Source: Pseudomonadota bacterium (lineage in GTDB: Bacteria > Pseudomonadota > Gammaproteobacteria > Steroidobacterales > Steroidobacteraceae). Taken from it: a DNA stretch of 64,000 bases. The stretch covers positions 62,001 through 126,000 of the forward strand of contig JAEWLQ010000085.1 in NCBI GenBank assembly GCA_023457495.1. The letters run 5' to 3'. The position numbers and the translations under genes are program-made. The notes under the pieces were generated by a model. It made no database searches. It was given only the letters and a program-made list of their open reading frames with translations, and was not told the origin of the DNA. Of this stretch, positions 25,778 through 35,466 are shown piece after piece. Within the stretch, counting starts at the first letter, position 1. Each line of letters begins with the position of its first letter.

Positions 25778-26020
25778 ATGGAAGACCTGCGCTTCACGCC
25801 ATACTTCGAGAACGTCGTGATGCGCCGGCGCCCGTATCTCAGGAAAGAGTGGTGTGCATATGTCGTACGCAACGCCGTCCGCAGCGAGCCGCAGGAAGGC
25901 AACCGCTACCGCTTCTGGGCCGCAATCCCCGAGCTGGACGGCCGATACTTGAGGGTAGTTACGCTTGCGGATATGGTGACCGTGCACAACGCATTCCCCG
26001 ACCGAAGGTTTCGCCCATGA
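25778..26020 (+). CDS. Small DUF4258-like protein paired with a DUF2283 gene
   Basis: The 80-residue protein (MEDLRFTPYFENVVMRRRPY, EWCAYVVRNAVRSEPQEGNR, YRFWAAIPELDGRYLRVVTL) resembles the small DUF4258-type proteins that I know next to DUF2283 genes. It overlaps the following gene by four bases (ATGA). Such pairs look like toxin-antitoxin modules in layout, but no activity is established to my knowledge. The longer overlapping frame from 25690 is not supported. Confidence 0.7.
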   Translation: MEDLRFTPYFENVVMRRRPYLRKEWCAYVVRNAVRSEPQEGNRYRFWAAIPELDGRYLRVVTLADMVTVHNAFPDRRFRP

Positions 26021-26235
26021 AGCTCAACTACTTCGCTGACACCGACTCGTTGTACATCGAGCTCGCGGAACAGCCGAGCACGGAGAGCAAGGAAGTTTCC
26101 GAAGGCGTCGTCATCGACTACGACGCGCGCGGCAATCTGGTGGGAATCGATATCGACAACGCGAGCGCCAAGGTCGACATGCAGATCCTCCAACTCGTCA
26201 ATCTCACGACGAAAGTTGAAACGGTTGCTGCCTGA
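26017..26235 (+). CDS. DUF2283-family protein
   Basis: The 72-residue protein starts at the ATG at 26017, overlapping the upstream stop. The sequence MKLNYFADTDSLYIELAEQP, then VSEGVVIDYDARGNLVGIDI and DNASAKVDM, is typical of DUF2283 (YDxxxDxLYI...G..vD.d..G.vvGiEI). It is the second gene of the pair with 25778-26020. Function unknown; a two-gene module is likely from the overlap. Confidence 0.85.
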   Translation: MKLNYFADTDSLYIELAEQPSTESKEVSEGVVIDYDARGNLVGIDIDNASAKVDMQILQLVNLTTKVETVAA

Positions 26236-26284
26236 TCATCTCGAGGGCGCGTCGATCGGTTCCGCGCCCTGACAATTCGCTGAT

Positions 26285-27544
26285 TTACGACGCTGCCTCG
26301 ACTGGTACACCACCGCTCGCGCGAACGCGAATCGGCTGCACCTTGAAGTAAGTCAGCGACCGCCACAGCCACTCCGCCGGCCCCATCGCAAACTTCTTCG
26401 CCCACAAATTCGCCAACACGATCTGCAGGATCGCAAACGCAATGGCCAACCCCACCGCCGCCGCCGCGCCGATCTTCCCGATCAACCCCAGCCCCAACCC
26501 ATAAAACACCAGGATGCCGAACACCGACTGCCCCAGGTAGGTAGTCAGCCCCATCCTCCCCATCGGCGCCAACTTCGGCAGCAACCCGCCCGAAGGCCGC
26601 TTCCAATACAACAACGTCACCACCGCAACGTAGAACGCCGACAACGTCACGTGCTGAATCGTGAACGAGAACCACCGCAGCAGGTTCGACGCCGAAAGTT
26701 CCTGCAGCGCAACCGGAAACAACCACTCCGACACCGTCGTGATGAGCGCAACGACGCCGGCAGGCACGAGCAGCCTGCGGAAGAACGCGCGATTCGCCTC
26801 CGTGTCCTTGAAGATCTCGAGCCGCCCGGCCCACATCCCCAACAGGAACAACCCGAACGTGATCCACAACCGCCCGGTGAGGATCATGAACAGGACCTTG
26901 CCCAGCAGCCCTAGCGACAAGTTGACTGCCGCAAGCTGTGCGAACGTGCCCGACTGCTTGATCGCAAATGTCTGCTCCGCGAGCAGCGCGGCATGCGCCT
27001 GCATCGCCGCGTTCGCCTCGAGCTGCTCGGGTGTCGGTGTCGGCATCGCGGCCACGACCAATCCGCCCAAGAACATTCCCGGCACGTTGAACACCAGGAT
27101 CAGCCCGATGATCAGCAAGGTCCGCGTCTTCACGTTGCGGAACGGAATCAGCAACAACCCGAGAAACGCGTAGACGATGAGGATATCGCCGGCGAAGAAC
27201 GCGCCATGCACGATCGCGATCAGCGCGAGCACCATGAGCCGCCAGGTGAACCGCCCGGAAAACCCCACACCCTTCTGCGTCGCATTGCGCAACTGGATCG
27301 CGAAGCTGAGCCCGAACAGGAACGAGAAGATGGTGTAGAACTTGCCGAAGGTGAAGAGGTGCTCGATCTGATCCACCAGTCGATCGAGCGGGCTGAATAT
27401 CATGAAATCCGCGACCGGCGGCTGGCCGGCTAGAAACCCGTCGACGGAGTGCGTGACGATGATGCCTATCAACGCGAAGGCGCGCAGCACGTCGACGACG
27501 GCGATGCGTTCGATGGCGGATGCAGGTGTCAGCGGTGTGTTCAT
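26285..27544 (-). CDS. DUF418 (YeiB-like) integral membrane protein
   Basis: The 419-residue protein starts at the ATG at 27544 (MNTPLTPASAIERIAVVDVL); six more residues could precede it. It opens with the family signature RIAVVDVLRAFALIGIIVTH and SVDGF, and has about ten hydrophobic segments, including FTFGKFYTIFSFLFGLSFAI, LMVLALIAIVHGAFFAGDIL and MGLTTYLGQSVFGILVFYGL. It ends with the DUF418 C terminus (NLWAKKFAMGPAEWLWRSLT). Relatives are putative transporters or acyltransferase-like membrane proteins of unknown substrate. It is alone, convergent with the DUF2283 gene. Confidence 0.9.
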   Translation of the reverse strand: MNTPLTPASAIERIAVVDVLRAFALIGIIVTHSVDGFLAGQPPVADFMIFSPLDRLVDQIEHLFTFGKFYTIFSFLFGLSFAIQLRNATQKGVGFSGRFTWRLMVLALIAIVHGAFFAGDILIVYAFLGLLLIPFRNVKTRTLLIIGLILVFNVPGMFLGGLVVAAMPTPTPEQLEANAAMQAHAALLAEQTFAIKQSGTFAQLAAVNLSLGLLGKVLFMILTGRLWITFGLFLLGMWAGRLEIFKDTEANRAFFRRLLVPAGVVALITTVSEWLFPVALQELSASNLLRWFSFTIQHVTLSAFYVAVVTLLYWKRPSGGLLPKLAPMGRMGLTTYLGQSVFGILVFYGLGLGLIGKIGAAAAVGLAIAFAILQIVLANLWAKKFAMGPAEWLWRSLTYFKVQPIRVRASGGVPVEAAS

Positions 27545-27658
27545 GGCGATCGATGGTAGCAAGGTTCCTAGCTAAACGAACGGCCTACCCCAGTTTCGAC
27601 GTCCAGGACCAGCGAACCACTCTTCCCCATCCCCAGCGTCCCGCTGGCGTTCGTGGTC

Positions 27659-30448
27659 TTACGGCAGCTCATGGAGCGTGAGTGAGATCGTGCCATTCAC
27701 ATGCATCGTGCCAGCGTCACGGATCATCATGGGGCTACCAAACTCGGTGTTCGAGATGCTCCAGTCTTCCGGATCGGGGTATATCGGGTCTCCGGACCTC
27801 ATGAACAGCCTGTAAGTCCCGGCGCGTATCGTGCCTTGGAACGTCTGGCTATTCGCGGCAGGCCAATTGTGCACCGAGCCGCAATTGCCTCCTGCTCCCA
27901 CGCCGATCCCCTGGCCGTCCTCGACGTCTCCGTCAATGAGGTACTGAAATGCCGCGATAAGTACAGCGGCGCATTGATTGGGTGATGGCGCGTTCTTCTC
28001 TATGGCCAGATCGATCTCGAGCGTGTAGTTCGACCTGCGCGGGACGACGATGTCCAGGACCCAGCCGTTGCCAGCCTGGGTGGTTGCACCACTGAGCACA
28101 GGGTTCCTCAGATGCGCCTCGTAGAAGCCTGTATACGTCCCGTTGGAAACCGTTCCATCCAGAACGGCTCCGCCTCGCGCCGACGCAGAGATCGTATAAC
28201 TACCGACATTCGGGTAGGTCACCGTGTCGCTGACCCCGACATTGAACGCCCCGGTTTGCTCCTGGCGACAAGACGGCGGGGATCCGAGACCGAAGATCTG
28301 ACACGGCGCCGAGTCGCGCGTGTCGTATCCGACTGACACGCGACCCTTGCCACGCACGTCCAGCGGTTCTCCCACCACATGAGTCCACGGCGCAGACGTA
28401 CTAGGCTCGTAGTGATCATCGCCCGCGTATGTGGCGGTGAAGACGAAGGCACCCGCCGTATCCAGTCGGGCCGTGCAGGTACCGACTTGCGACGTGCCGA
28501 CCTCGGCTTCACAAACCAGCACGCCGTTGGCGTCGCGCACGGTCACGCGGCCCGTCGGTCCGCGCTCTGCTCCCGATGTTCCGGTGAGTGTCGCGACAAA
28601 ATTCACGAAATCCCCAACCATCGTCGTGGAGGGATCGCTGGAAAGGTGTGTGGATGAGCTGGCCTTCGCAATTTCGACGGGGATATGCGCGGTGGCTGAA
28701 GAGCCATACACGCCTTCAACCTGTCGCGTACCCGCAGTCCGCGGCGTGAGAGTGCATGAGCCCGCTCCGCTGGCGGTCACCGTGGCCGAACACGATGCAC
28801 CGTCCAACGTGATCTGAACATCGCCGCCCATGGGCCTCGACGATCTCACCTGTGCGTGGACCGTGAGCGGCGCGAATACGGTAGGAGTCTGCTCGGGATC
28901 CAGACGCAAGGTCATCGTCGTCCCCTGAATGCAGTTTCCCAACTCATACGGCGGCAATGACACGAGGTCTGTCGTCGATGGCTCCGTCATCCATCGATCG
29001 CGCAGGACTTCCACGAACCCATTGACCGATGCCCGCAGGCCCATATCCACCTGCGCGCAGTACGGAGGTTCGTTCTGCGGAATGAATTGCAGCGTGCTCG
29101 TGGCTCTCGGACCGAGTTTCAAATCGACGCCGACGAGCGCCACGCTTCTCAGAATCGTGAATGCAGGACTTGCGCCGACGTACGCGAAGGTCGTGAGGCT
29201 TGCTGTCGCAAAGGGTTCGGCGTCCTCGCCCGGCGCGGCACTCACTTGAGGAACAGTGAACGACGGAGAGTAATAGTTGAATGAGCTCTCGAACGGCAGA
29301 TCACCCCCGAACTCGAGTCGCATGCGCGCGGACGTCGAGCCACGAATACTCGCACCGTATCCGTATTCGGCGCTCACACTGATGCCAGCGAAGACTGGAA
29401 TGTCGATGCTCGCCACCCTCACTCCAACAATCCTCAGAATGGAATCGGCAACCGTCAGCGGAACGGGCACGGAGAAGAACCCGATTTGCCGCTGCAGCGT
29501 CGCGGTACGTTCCCCGTTTATCCGGAGCGAGGCGCTGGCATTCAGGGTCGAAGTCACCTCGAAAAAGGATCGGGCGAAGCCGCCCTGAGATTCGTCGTAG
29601 CTGACGTCGGCCACGAACGTGGTTCCGAGCGCTACATCACCGTCCCATGTAATGCCGGGGTTGGTCACTTCGTAGTCGAGAGACCACGGACCCCCCGGAA
29701 CGGCCAGGCTCGGAGAACTGTATGGCGGAAAGCCCTTGCGACGCACATGGTTGTTAGCCTTGGCTGCTTCGGGAGCCGCGCCATCGAGCGAGAACGTGCC
29801 GGAGATCACAAGCTTGTCGAACAGCTCATCGATCGTCGGCGCGATGTACGTGGCGAGCGTTTGACCGTTCAGCTCTTGCACGGCCGTGATCTTGTAGGCG
29901 GTATCGTCGGCAATGATGACGTCGCCGGCGTTCAAGGGGATCGAACCATTGAAGGTAATGACTGTGTCGGTGACCTCCACGATCAGGGAGGTCACGCTGG
30001 GCTCGAGCACTTGAACCCGTGGATCGAGCTGTGCCCACGCAACCCCCTCTGGATTCGCGACCGACACCGTGACTTGCGATGAGACCGATCCGCCGGCGCC
30101 CGTGCAGTTGAGAACGAAGGTATTCGAGCCGTTGACGAGCGGGCCGATGAGCTCACTGCCCTGGACACTCTTGTTGCCCGACCAGCCACCTTCGGCGACG
30201 CATGACGTGGCGTTTGAAGCGGACCAGGTGAGCGTGGCCGTGCCGAAGGTGGTCACCGACGTTGCATCGGCGGTGAATGAGCCGATGACCGGCGCCGCGG
30301 GTGGCGCTGGCGGGGGCGGATTCGGCTGCGGAGCGTCGCTCTTGCCTCCTCCACCACAGGCAGAGAGCACCAGCAAGAATCCGAGAGAAATGAATGGCGC
30401 GGCCCGACGGACGCCACCGCGTCCGCCGCAGAAATTGATAGAGCTCAT
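27659..30448 (-). CDS. Large Ig-like-domain lipoprotein
   Basis: The 929-residue protein begins with a lipoprotein signal (FISLGFLLVLSACGGGGKS; lipobox LSAC). A Pro-rich linker precedes an Ig-like domain at about 55-130 (IGSFTADATSVTTFGTATLT, WSASNATSCVAEGGW). The middle (about 140-530) is unassigned and looks like a beta-rich passenger. A bacterial Ig-like domain sits at about 590-690 (GRVTVRDANGVLVCEAEVG, FTATYAGDDHYEPS). The C terminus is another unassigned beta-rich domain. Surface exposure is expected; ligand unknown. It appears monocistronic. Confidence 0.8.
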   Translation of the reverse strand: MSSINFCGGRGGVRRAAPFISLGFLLVLSACGGGGKSDAPQPNPPPPAPPAAPVIGSFTADATSVTTFGTATLTWSASNATSCVAEGGWSGNKSVQGSELIGPLVNGSNTFVLNCTGAGGSVSSQVTVSVANPEGVAWAQLDPRVQVLEPSVTSLIVEVTDTVITFNGSIPLNAGDVIIADDTAYKITAVQELNGQTLATYIAPTIDELFDKLVISGTFSLDGAAPEAAKANNHVRRKGFPPYSSPSLAVPGGPWSLDYEVTNPGITWDGDVALGTTFVADVSYDESQGGFARSFFEVTSTLNASASLRINGERTATLQRQIGFFSVPVPLTVADSILRIVGVRVASIDIPVFAGISVSAEYGYGASIRGSTSARMRLEFGGDLPFESSFNYYSPSFTVPQVSAAPGEDAEPFATASLTTFAYVGASPAFTILRSVALVGVDLKLGPRATSTLQFIPQNEPPYCAQVDMGLRASVNGFVEVLRDRWMTEPSTTDLVSLPPYELGNCIQGTTMTLRLDPEQTPTVFAPLTVHAQVRSSRPMGGDVQITLDGASCSATVTASGAGSCTLTPRTAGTRQVEGVYGSSATAHIPVEIAKASSSTHLSSDPSTTMVGDFVNFVATLTGTSGAERGPTGRVTVRDANGVLVCEAEVGTSQVGTCTARLDTAGAFVFTATYAGDDHYEPSTSAPWTHVVGEPLDVRGKGRVSVGYDTRDSAPCQIFGLGSPPSCRQEQTGAFNVGVSDTVTYPNVGSYTISASARGGAVLDGTVSNGTYTGFYEAHLRNPVLSGATTQAGNGWVLDIVVPRRSNYTLEIDLAIEKNAPSPNQCAAVLIAAFQYLIDGDVEDGQGIGVGAGGNCGSVHNWPAANSQTFQGTIRAGTYRLFMRSGDPIYPDPEDWSISNTEFGSPMMIRDAGTMHVNGTISLTLHELP

Positions 30449-30783
30449 CGAGACCTTCTTGACTTATCGTTCTTGTTTGCCGCGTCGCTCATTCTTGTTA
30501 GAAGCGTGGCTTCAGCGCGATGGAGCAATCACGGCTGGGGGAGCATAACGGACTTTGGATTAGGTTGACGACCTACGCGACTTATCTCCCCCGGCGTGGC
30601 AACACGGACTTCAACCGTGAGCGTCAGGTCGTGAACTGTAGCGACACCAGCACGGAGTTTTCCGTCGCCATTCGACGCGTATTCGAATATGCGTCGAGAT
30701 GAAACCTGTCACTTGAGCCACATGGCCACGGCATATAGGGTGGCTGTCCCGGCGCCCTTCCCGCCGCAATTCGCAATGGACCC
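30449..30783. other. Intergenic region between two divergent secreted-protein genes
   Basis: These 335 bases separate the Ig-like lipoprotein (minus) and the esterase (plus) and must contain both promoters. A 60-residue frame at 30520-30702 has no supporting feature. I see no RNA gene or repeat. Confidence 0.4.
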
Positions 30784-32010
30784 ATGAAAAACAGATCCTT
30801 CCTCGCCCTCTGCACCTTCGCGTTCGTTTCCGCGATGCCCTCTTTCGGCGCGGACACGTTCAAAGTGACGCTCGACCCGCCGGTCCACGGCAAATTCCAG
30901 GTCAACCCCGCCCTGCCGGCCGACGGCAAGTACCCGGCGGGCACGGTCGTCACGGTCACGACGCAGCCGGACGCGGGCTACGCCTTCGATTCGGGCTACT
31001 TCTCGGTGCCCGGCCGCTGGGGCGCGATGTACTACGAATCCATGACCCCCACCTTCAAGGTCACGGTCGACAAGGATCTGCGCATCGGCGCCTCCTTCGT
31101 CGAGAAATCCGCCGTGGATCATGTCAACGTGAAGCAGGACATCGTCTACGCGAAGCCGGGTGTGAAGCCGCTCAAGTACGACATCTTCACGCCGAAGGGC
31201 GCGAAGGCGCCGCTGCCGATCGTGGTGATCATCCACGGCGGCGGCTGGGTGACGAACGACGAAAACATCATGCGCGCGCTGGCGCGCGAGCTCACGCGCG
31301 GCGGCAAGTTCGTCGTGGCGAGCATCGACTATCGCTGGGCCGGCAAGGCGGACGGTGACGCGACGCCCAACACGATGGCGAACCTCATCGAAGACGTGTT
31401 CGGCGCGACCGCGCACATCATGGAGCACGCCAAGGAATACGGCGGCGACCCGACGCGTATCGTTCTAACAGGCGACAGCGCGGGCGGACACCTCTCCGCG
31501 GCGGGTTCGCTGATGGTCCACATGATCGGCGAGCGCGGCTTCGGCAAGACGCCGGGTGTGTTCGAGTTCAAGCCGACCTATCTACCGAAGGGCAAGTCGG
31601 TCGCGGACGTGCGCAAAGACATGCTGGCCGCGATCAAGGGCGCGGCGCCGAGCTACGGCGTGTTCGGCGGGCCGTTCCTCAACCACTACTCGGAAGATCC
31701 GGCGGCCGACGACAGCTGGAAGGCGGCGATCGCGCCGATCCTGCACATTCCGCAGGCCTCCGAGCGCGCGGTGCCGCAGTACCTCACGCGCGGCACGGCG
31801 GATCCCCTCATCCAGGACGAGCTGTGCCGCACGTTCATGGACGCGTTGGTCAAAGCCGGCCAGCGTGTGCAGTACGTGCAGGTCGGCGGCGCGCAGCACG
31901 CGTTCTTCGACTGGAAGCCGGACGCGGCGACGAAGGCCACGTTCCAGCAGTACGGCGTTTATTACGCGGCGGAGATGAAGGCGTTTTTCGAGTCGGTGGT
32001 TAACCGCTGA
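30784..32010 (+). CDS. Secreted alpha/beta-hydrolase (esterase/lipase, HSL-like)
   Basis: The 408-residue protein starts at the ATG at 30784 and has a signal peptide (MKNRSFLALCTFAFVSAMPS, cleaved near GADT). Residues of about 25-110 form a beta domain (FKVTLDPPVHGKFQVNPALP, GTVVTVTTQPDAGYAFDSGY) like the bacterial repeat domain that coats surface enzymes. The hydrolase follows with the oxyanion-hole motif IIHGGGW, nucleophile elbow LTGDSAGGHLS, and late Asp and His (RGTADPLIQDEL, GGAQHAFF). It is expected to cleave ester bonds, perhaps acetyl or feruloyl groups on polysaccharides; substrate unknown. Confidence 0.88.
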   Translation: MKNRSFLALCTFAFVSAMPSFGADTFKVTLDPPVHGKFQVNPALPADGKYPAGTVVTVTTQPDAGYAFDSGYFSVPGRWGAMYYESMTPTFKVTVDKDLRIGASFVEKSAVDHVNVKQDIVYAKPGVKPLKYDIFTPKGAKAPLPIVVIIHGGGWVTNDENIMRALARELTRGGKFVVASIDYRWAGKADGDATPNTMANLIEDVFGATAHIMEHAKEYGGDPTRIVLTGDSAGGHLSAAGSLMVHMIGERGFGKTPGVFEFKPTYLPKGKSVADVRKDMLAAIKGAAPSYGVFGGPFLNHYSEDPAADDSWKAAIAPILHIPQASERAVPQYLTRGTADPLIQDELCRTFMDALVKAGQRVQYVQVGGAQHAFFDWKPDAATKATFQQYGVYYAAEMKAFFESVVNR

Positions 32011-32070
32011 GGTAACGCGCCGCAGGGATCGAAAGGCGGGTCGCCAGACGGCGCCCGCCTACGATTCGGA

Positions 32071-32262
32071 TCAGCCGTTTCCGGGCCCACGAAACGGGAC
32101 GTACCCCGCGAACGAAGTCGCGCTCCAGGAGGAGTACGTGGGCGTGCGCGGCGGCCAGTCAGGCCGGACGTCTTCGGGCCGCTCCTCGCGCTCTTCCCGC
32201 GTACGTAAGGTCTCGTACGCAAGTCGCTGAATATACTGGACTAGTCCCTGAGCTTTCCGCAT
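32071..32262 (-). CDS. Small hypothetical protein
   Basis: The 63-residue protein is supported by a near-perfect ribosome-binding site (GAGGAGGGA) eight or so bases before the ATG at 32262. The sequence MRKAQGLVQYIQRLAYETLR is basic and helical; the rest is Pro/Ser/Trp-rich (PDWPPRTPTYSSWSATSF). No signal peptide or known motif. The longer frame to 32385 is not supported by a start signal. Confidence 0.55.
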   Translation of the reverse strand: MRKAQGLVQYIQRLAYETLRTREEREERPEDVRPDWPPRTPTYSSWSATSFAGYVPFRGPGNG

Positions 32263-32441
32263 GGTGGTTCCCTCCTCGTGCGATGGGGCAACCATACCCG
32301 CATATGTCACCTGTCGCCAGTAGGAGTCAGTCTGAAATCCCTGTCGGTGGACCGCGACGTGTAAGGCTTTCTCAGGCCTGAACACGCGTCAGGGGCCAGC
32401 CCTGCTCCGAACCCGCGCGCCGCTTTCCCAGTCAGCACTTC

Positions 32442-33488
32442 ATGCGCGCGCTCACGGTATCTCCCAGGCATCCCGATACTGCGCGCCTCGATGAAATCCC
32501 CCAGGCGCCCGGCGACGCCGCGGGCCTCGCGCTGACGCCGCTCTGCATCGGCATCTGCGGCACGGACGTCGAAATCCTGCGCGGTGACTATGGCTGGGCG
32601 CCGCCCGGCGGCGAGCGCCTCGTGCTCGGTCATGAATGCGTCGCGCGCGTCGCCGAATCCGGGGTCGGTTTCGCGCCGGGCGAGCTCGTTGTGCCCATCG
32701 TGCGGCGCCCGGACCCGCTGCCCTGCGCCGCTTGCGCGGCCGGCGAATGGGACATGTGCCGCAACGGGCAATACACCGAGCACGGGATCAAAGAGCTCGA
32801 CGGCTTCTGCGCCGAACGCATCCGCGTGCGGCCGGATTTCCTGATCCGCGTTCCACCGTCGCTCGGCGCGCTCGCGGTGCTCGTGGAACCGGCATCGGTC
32901 GTCGCGAAAGCCTGGGAGCACATCGAACGCATCGGTCGCCGTGCATTCTGGGCGCCGCGGCGCGTGCTCGTGACGGGCGCGGGACCGGTCGGCTTGCTCG
33001 CCGCCTTGCTTGGCCGGCAGCGCGGGCTCGATGTGACGCTGTTCGATCGCGCGACCGACGGACCCAAGCCGCGCCTCGCGCGCGCCCTCGGCGCGGAATA
33101 CCAGACCGGCAAGCTCGATGAGTTGCTCGCGGACTCACTACCGGACATCGTGCTCGAATGCACGGGCGCGACGTCCGTGATCGTGGACGTCATCGAGAAC
33201 AACGCAAGCGCCGCGATCACCTGTCTCATCGGTGTTTCGGGATCGCAGCCGGCGATCTCGATCGACGTGGGTGCGCTCAATCGCGGCATCGTGCTCGAGA
33301 ACGACGTGATCTTCGGCACAGTCAATGCGAATCGGCGCCACTTCGAGCTCGCGGCGCAGGCGCTCGCGCAGGCGGACCCGGCCTGGCTCGACTCCCTCAT
33401 CACGCGGCGCGTGCCGCTGGATAGTTGGCAGGACGCGTTCGCGCGGCGCCCGGACGACATCAAGGTGTTGCTCGAGGTCGGCTCGTGA
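32442..33488 (+). CDS. Zinc-dependent MDR dehydrogenase, glucose 1-dehydrogenase type
   Basis: The 348-residue protein has catalytic zinc ligands C39 (ICGTD) and H64-E65 (LGHECVA), a structural zinc lobe (CAACAAGEWDMC, three cysteines visible) and a Rossmann motif VTGAGPVGLLAAL near 183-195. The order and the segment HGIKELDGFCAERIRV match archaeal-type glucose 1-dehydrogenases, which oxidise glucose to gluconolactone with NAD(P). It overlaps the GH15 gene by four bases (GTGA), so glucose released by that enzyme could be its substrate (inference). No gluconate pathway gene is adjacent. Confidence 0.88.
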   Translation: MRALTVSPRHPDTARLDEIPQAPGDAAGLALTPLCIGICGTDVEILRGDYGWAPPGGERLVLGHECVARVAESGVGFAPGELVVPIVRRPDPLPCAACAAGEWDMCRNGQYTEHGIKELDGFCAERIRVRPDFLIRVPPSLGALAVLVEPASVVAKAWEHIERIGRRAFWAPRRVLVTGAGPVGLLAALLGRQRGLDVTLFDRATDGPKPRLARALGAEYQTGKLDELLADSLPDIVLECTGATSVIVDVIENNASAAITCLIGVSGSQPAISIDVGALNRGIVLENDVIFGTVNANRRHFELAAQALAQADPAWLDSLITRRVPLDSWQDAFARRPDDIKVLLEVGS

Positions 33489-35311
33489 GCCGCCCCATCG
33501 AGGACTACGCCATCGTCGGCGACGGCGAAACCTGCGCGCTCATCGCGCGCGACGGTTCCGTGGACTGGTTGTGCTGGCCGCGCTTCGACTCGCCGGCCTG
33601 TTTCGCGGCGCTGCTGGGCACGCGCGATCACGGCCACTGGTCGCTCGCGCCGAGCAGCGAATGCACTTCCACGCGGCGCTATCACGAAAACACCTTGATC
33701 CTCGAGACCACCTTCACGACGCCCGAAGGCGAAGTCACGATCACGGACTTCATGCCCGCACGCACCGATTGCTCGCACCTCGTGCGCACTGTGCAAGGCG
33801 TGCGCGGCAACGTGCCGATGTGCATGGAGCTCGTGATCCGCATGGACTACGGCTCCATCCTGCCGTGGGTCACTCAGCAACGCGCCGACAAGGACGGCCA
33901 CGAGCTCAACGAGCTTTCGGCGATCGCCGGGCCGGACCGGTTGACGTTGCGCACGCCCATCGCCATGCACGGCGAGAACAATCGAACCGTCGCCGCGTTC
34001 ACGGTGAAGGCCGGCGAGTCGGCGAAGTTCGTGCTCACCTGGTCCGCATCGCATGTGCCAGTGCCCGTGATGATCGACGTCGATGAGTCGCTGGCCAAAA
34101 CCGAGACGTTCTGGCGCGACTGGGCCGGCAAGTGCCAGTACCACGGCAGCCGCTGGTGGGACCCGGTGGTTCGATCGCTGATCACGCTCAAGTCGCTCAT
34201 CTATCACCCCACGGGCGGCATCGTCGCGGCGCCAACCACCTCGCTGCCGGAACGCATCGGCGGCGCGCGCAACTGGGACTACCGCTACTGCTGGCTGCGC
34301 GACGCGACGTTCACGCTGCTCGCACTCATGGACGCGGGGTACATCGACGAAGCCCGGCGCTGGCGCGACTGGCTGGTGCGCGCGCTTGCCGGCGCGCCCG
34401 AGCAGGCGCAGATCATGTATGGCATCCGCGGTGAGCGGCGGCTGACGGAATGGGAAGTCGGCTGGTTGCCGGGCTACGCGGGCTCGAAGCCGGTGCGCAT
34501 CGGCAACGCCGCCTATCTACAGCTGCAGCTCGACGTGTACGGCGAGATCGCGGACGCGCTTCACCACGGTCGACTCGGCGGCATCGACTCGATGGACGCC
34601 GCGTGGGCCGTGCAACGCACGCTCACGCAGCACCTGGAGAAGATCTGGACCTCGAAGGACGAAGGCATCTGGGAAGTGCGCGGGCCGCGCCGTCACTTCA
34701 CTCACTCCAAGATGATGGCGTGGGTCGCGGTCGACCGCGCCATCCTCGCTGCAGAGCGCTACGGCCTGCCCGGCCCCGTCGAGCGTTGGCGCACGCTGCG
34801 CGCGCGCATTCATCGCGACGTCTGCACGCACGGCTACGACGAGAAGCGCAAGACCTTCACGCAGTGGTACGGCTCGAAGGCGCTCGACGCGAGCCTGCTG
34901 ATGATGCCGCTGGTCGGTTTCCTGCCGCCGCAGGATCCGCGCGTGCGCGGCACCGTGGAGGCGATCGGCCGCGAGCTCATGCAGGACGGCTTCATCCTGC
35001 GATACCACACCGCGCAGACCGATGACGGGCTCGAGGGACACGAGGGCGCGTTCCTGCCCTGCAGCTTCTGGTACGCGGACAACCTGGCGCTGCTCGGGCG
35101 GCATGACGAGGCCGTGGAGATCTTCGAGCGGCTGCTCGCGTGCCGCAACGACGTGGGATTGCTGGCCGAGGAATACGACCCGCGCGCGCGGCGCCAGCTC
35201 GGCAACTTTCCGCAGGCGTTCTCGCACGTGGCGCTGGTGGCGAGCGCGTACAACCTGGAGCGTGCCGAGGCGACGAAACCGGCGGAGCAGCGAGCTGCAC
35301 AGGCGCGCTGA
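33485..35311 (+). CDS. Glycoside hydrolase family 15 (glucoamylase/trehalase-type)
   Basis: The 608-residue protein starts at a GTG at 33485 that overlaps the upstream stop (GTGA). The N-terminal beta-sandwich begins with RPIEDYAIVGDGETCALIAR and DGSVDWLCWPRFDS. The (alpha/alpha)6 barrel has GGARNWDYRYCWLRDATFTL, EWEVGWLPGYAGSKPVRIGN, and EGAFLPCSFWYADNLALLGR, the last holding a catalytic glutamate. No signal peptide, so it acts in the cytoplasm. Bacterial members hydrolyse trehalose or short alpha-glucans. Coupling to a glucose dehydrogenase supports glucose release. Confidence 0.93.
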   Translation: MSRPIEDYAIVGDGETCALIARDGSVDWLCWPRFDSPACFAALLGTRDHGHWSLAPSSECTSTRRYHENTLILETTFTTPEGEVTITDFMPARTDCSHLVRTVQGVRGNVPMCMELVIRMDYGSILPWVTQQRADKDGHELNELSAIAGPDRLTLRTPIAMHGENNRTVAAFTVKAGESAKFVLTWSASHVPVPVMIDVDESLAKTETFWRDWAGKCQYHGSRWWDPVVRSLITLKSLIYHPTGGIVAAPTTSLPERIGGARNWDYRYCWLRDATFTLLALMDAGYIDEARRWRDWLVRALAGAPEQAQIMYGIRGERRLTEWEVGWLPGYAGSKPVRIGNAAYLQLQLDVYGEIADALHHGRLGGIDSMDAAWAVQRTLTQHLEKIWTSKDEGIWEVRGPRRHFTHSKMMAWVAVDRAILAAERYGLPGPVERWRTLRARIHRDVCTHGYDEKRKTFTQWYGSKALDASLLMMPLVGFLPPQDPRVRGTVEAIGRELMQDGFILRYHTAQTDDGLEGHEGAFLPCSFWYADNLALLGRHDEAVEIFERLLACRNDVGLLAEEYDPRARRQLGNFPQAFSHVALVASAYNLERAEATKPAEQRAAQAR

Positions 35312-35466
35312 ACAGACCGGGCCCATTCGACTTCACGGCATGCACGATTTCTCGAAATACCGGGCAAATTTGCATGCCGCAGTCACGCGAGATCCCGCGA
35401 TACCATCGACTCGATCGGCCAACCTTTCGCTTGGCGCGTATTGGCAAGAGGTGTAGCGTGCAGGGC

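Noticed and set aside
32630..34207. A 525-residue open frame on the minus strand
   Set aside because: It lies antisense to the glucose dehydrogenase and GH15 genes, which have clear domains, and its composition (runs of Arg, Ala and Ser) is typical of a shadow frame in GC-rich DNA.
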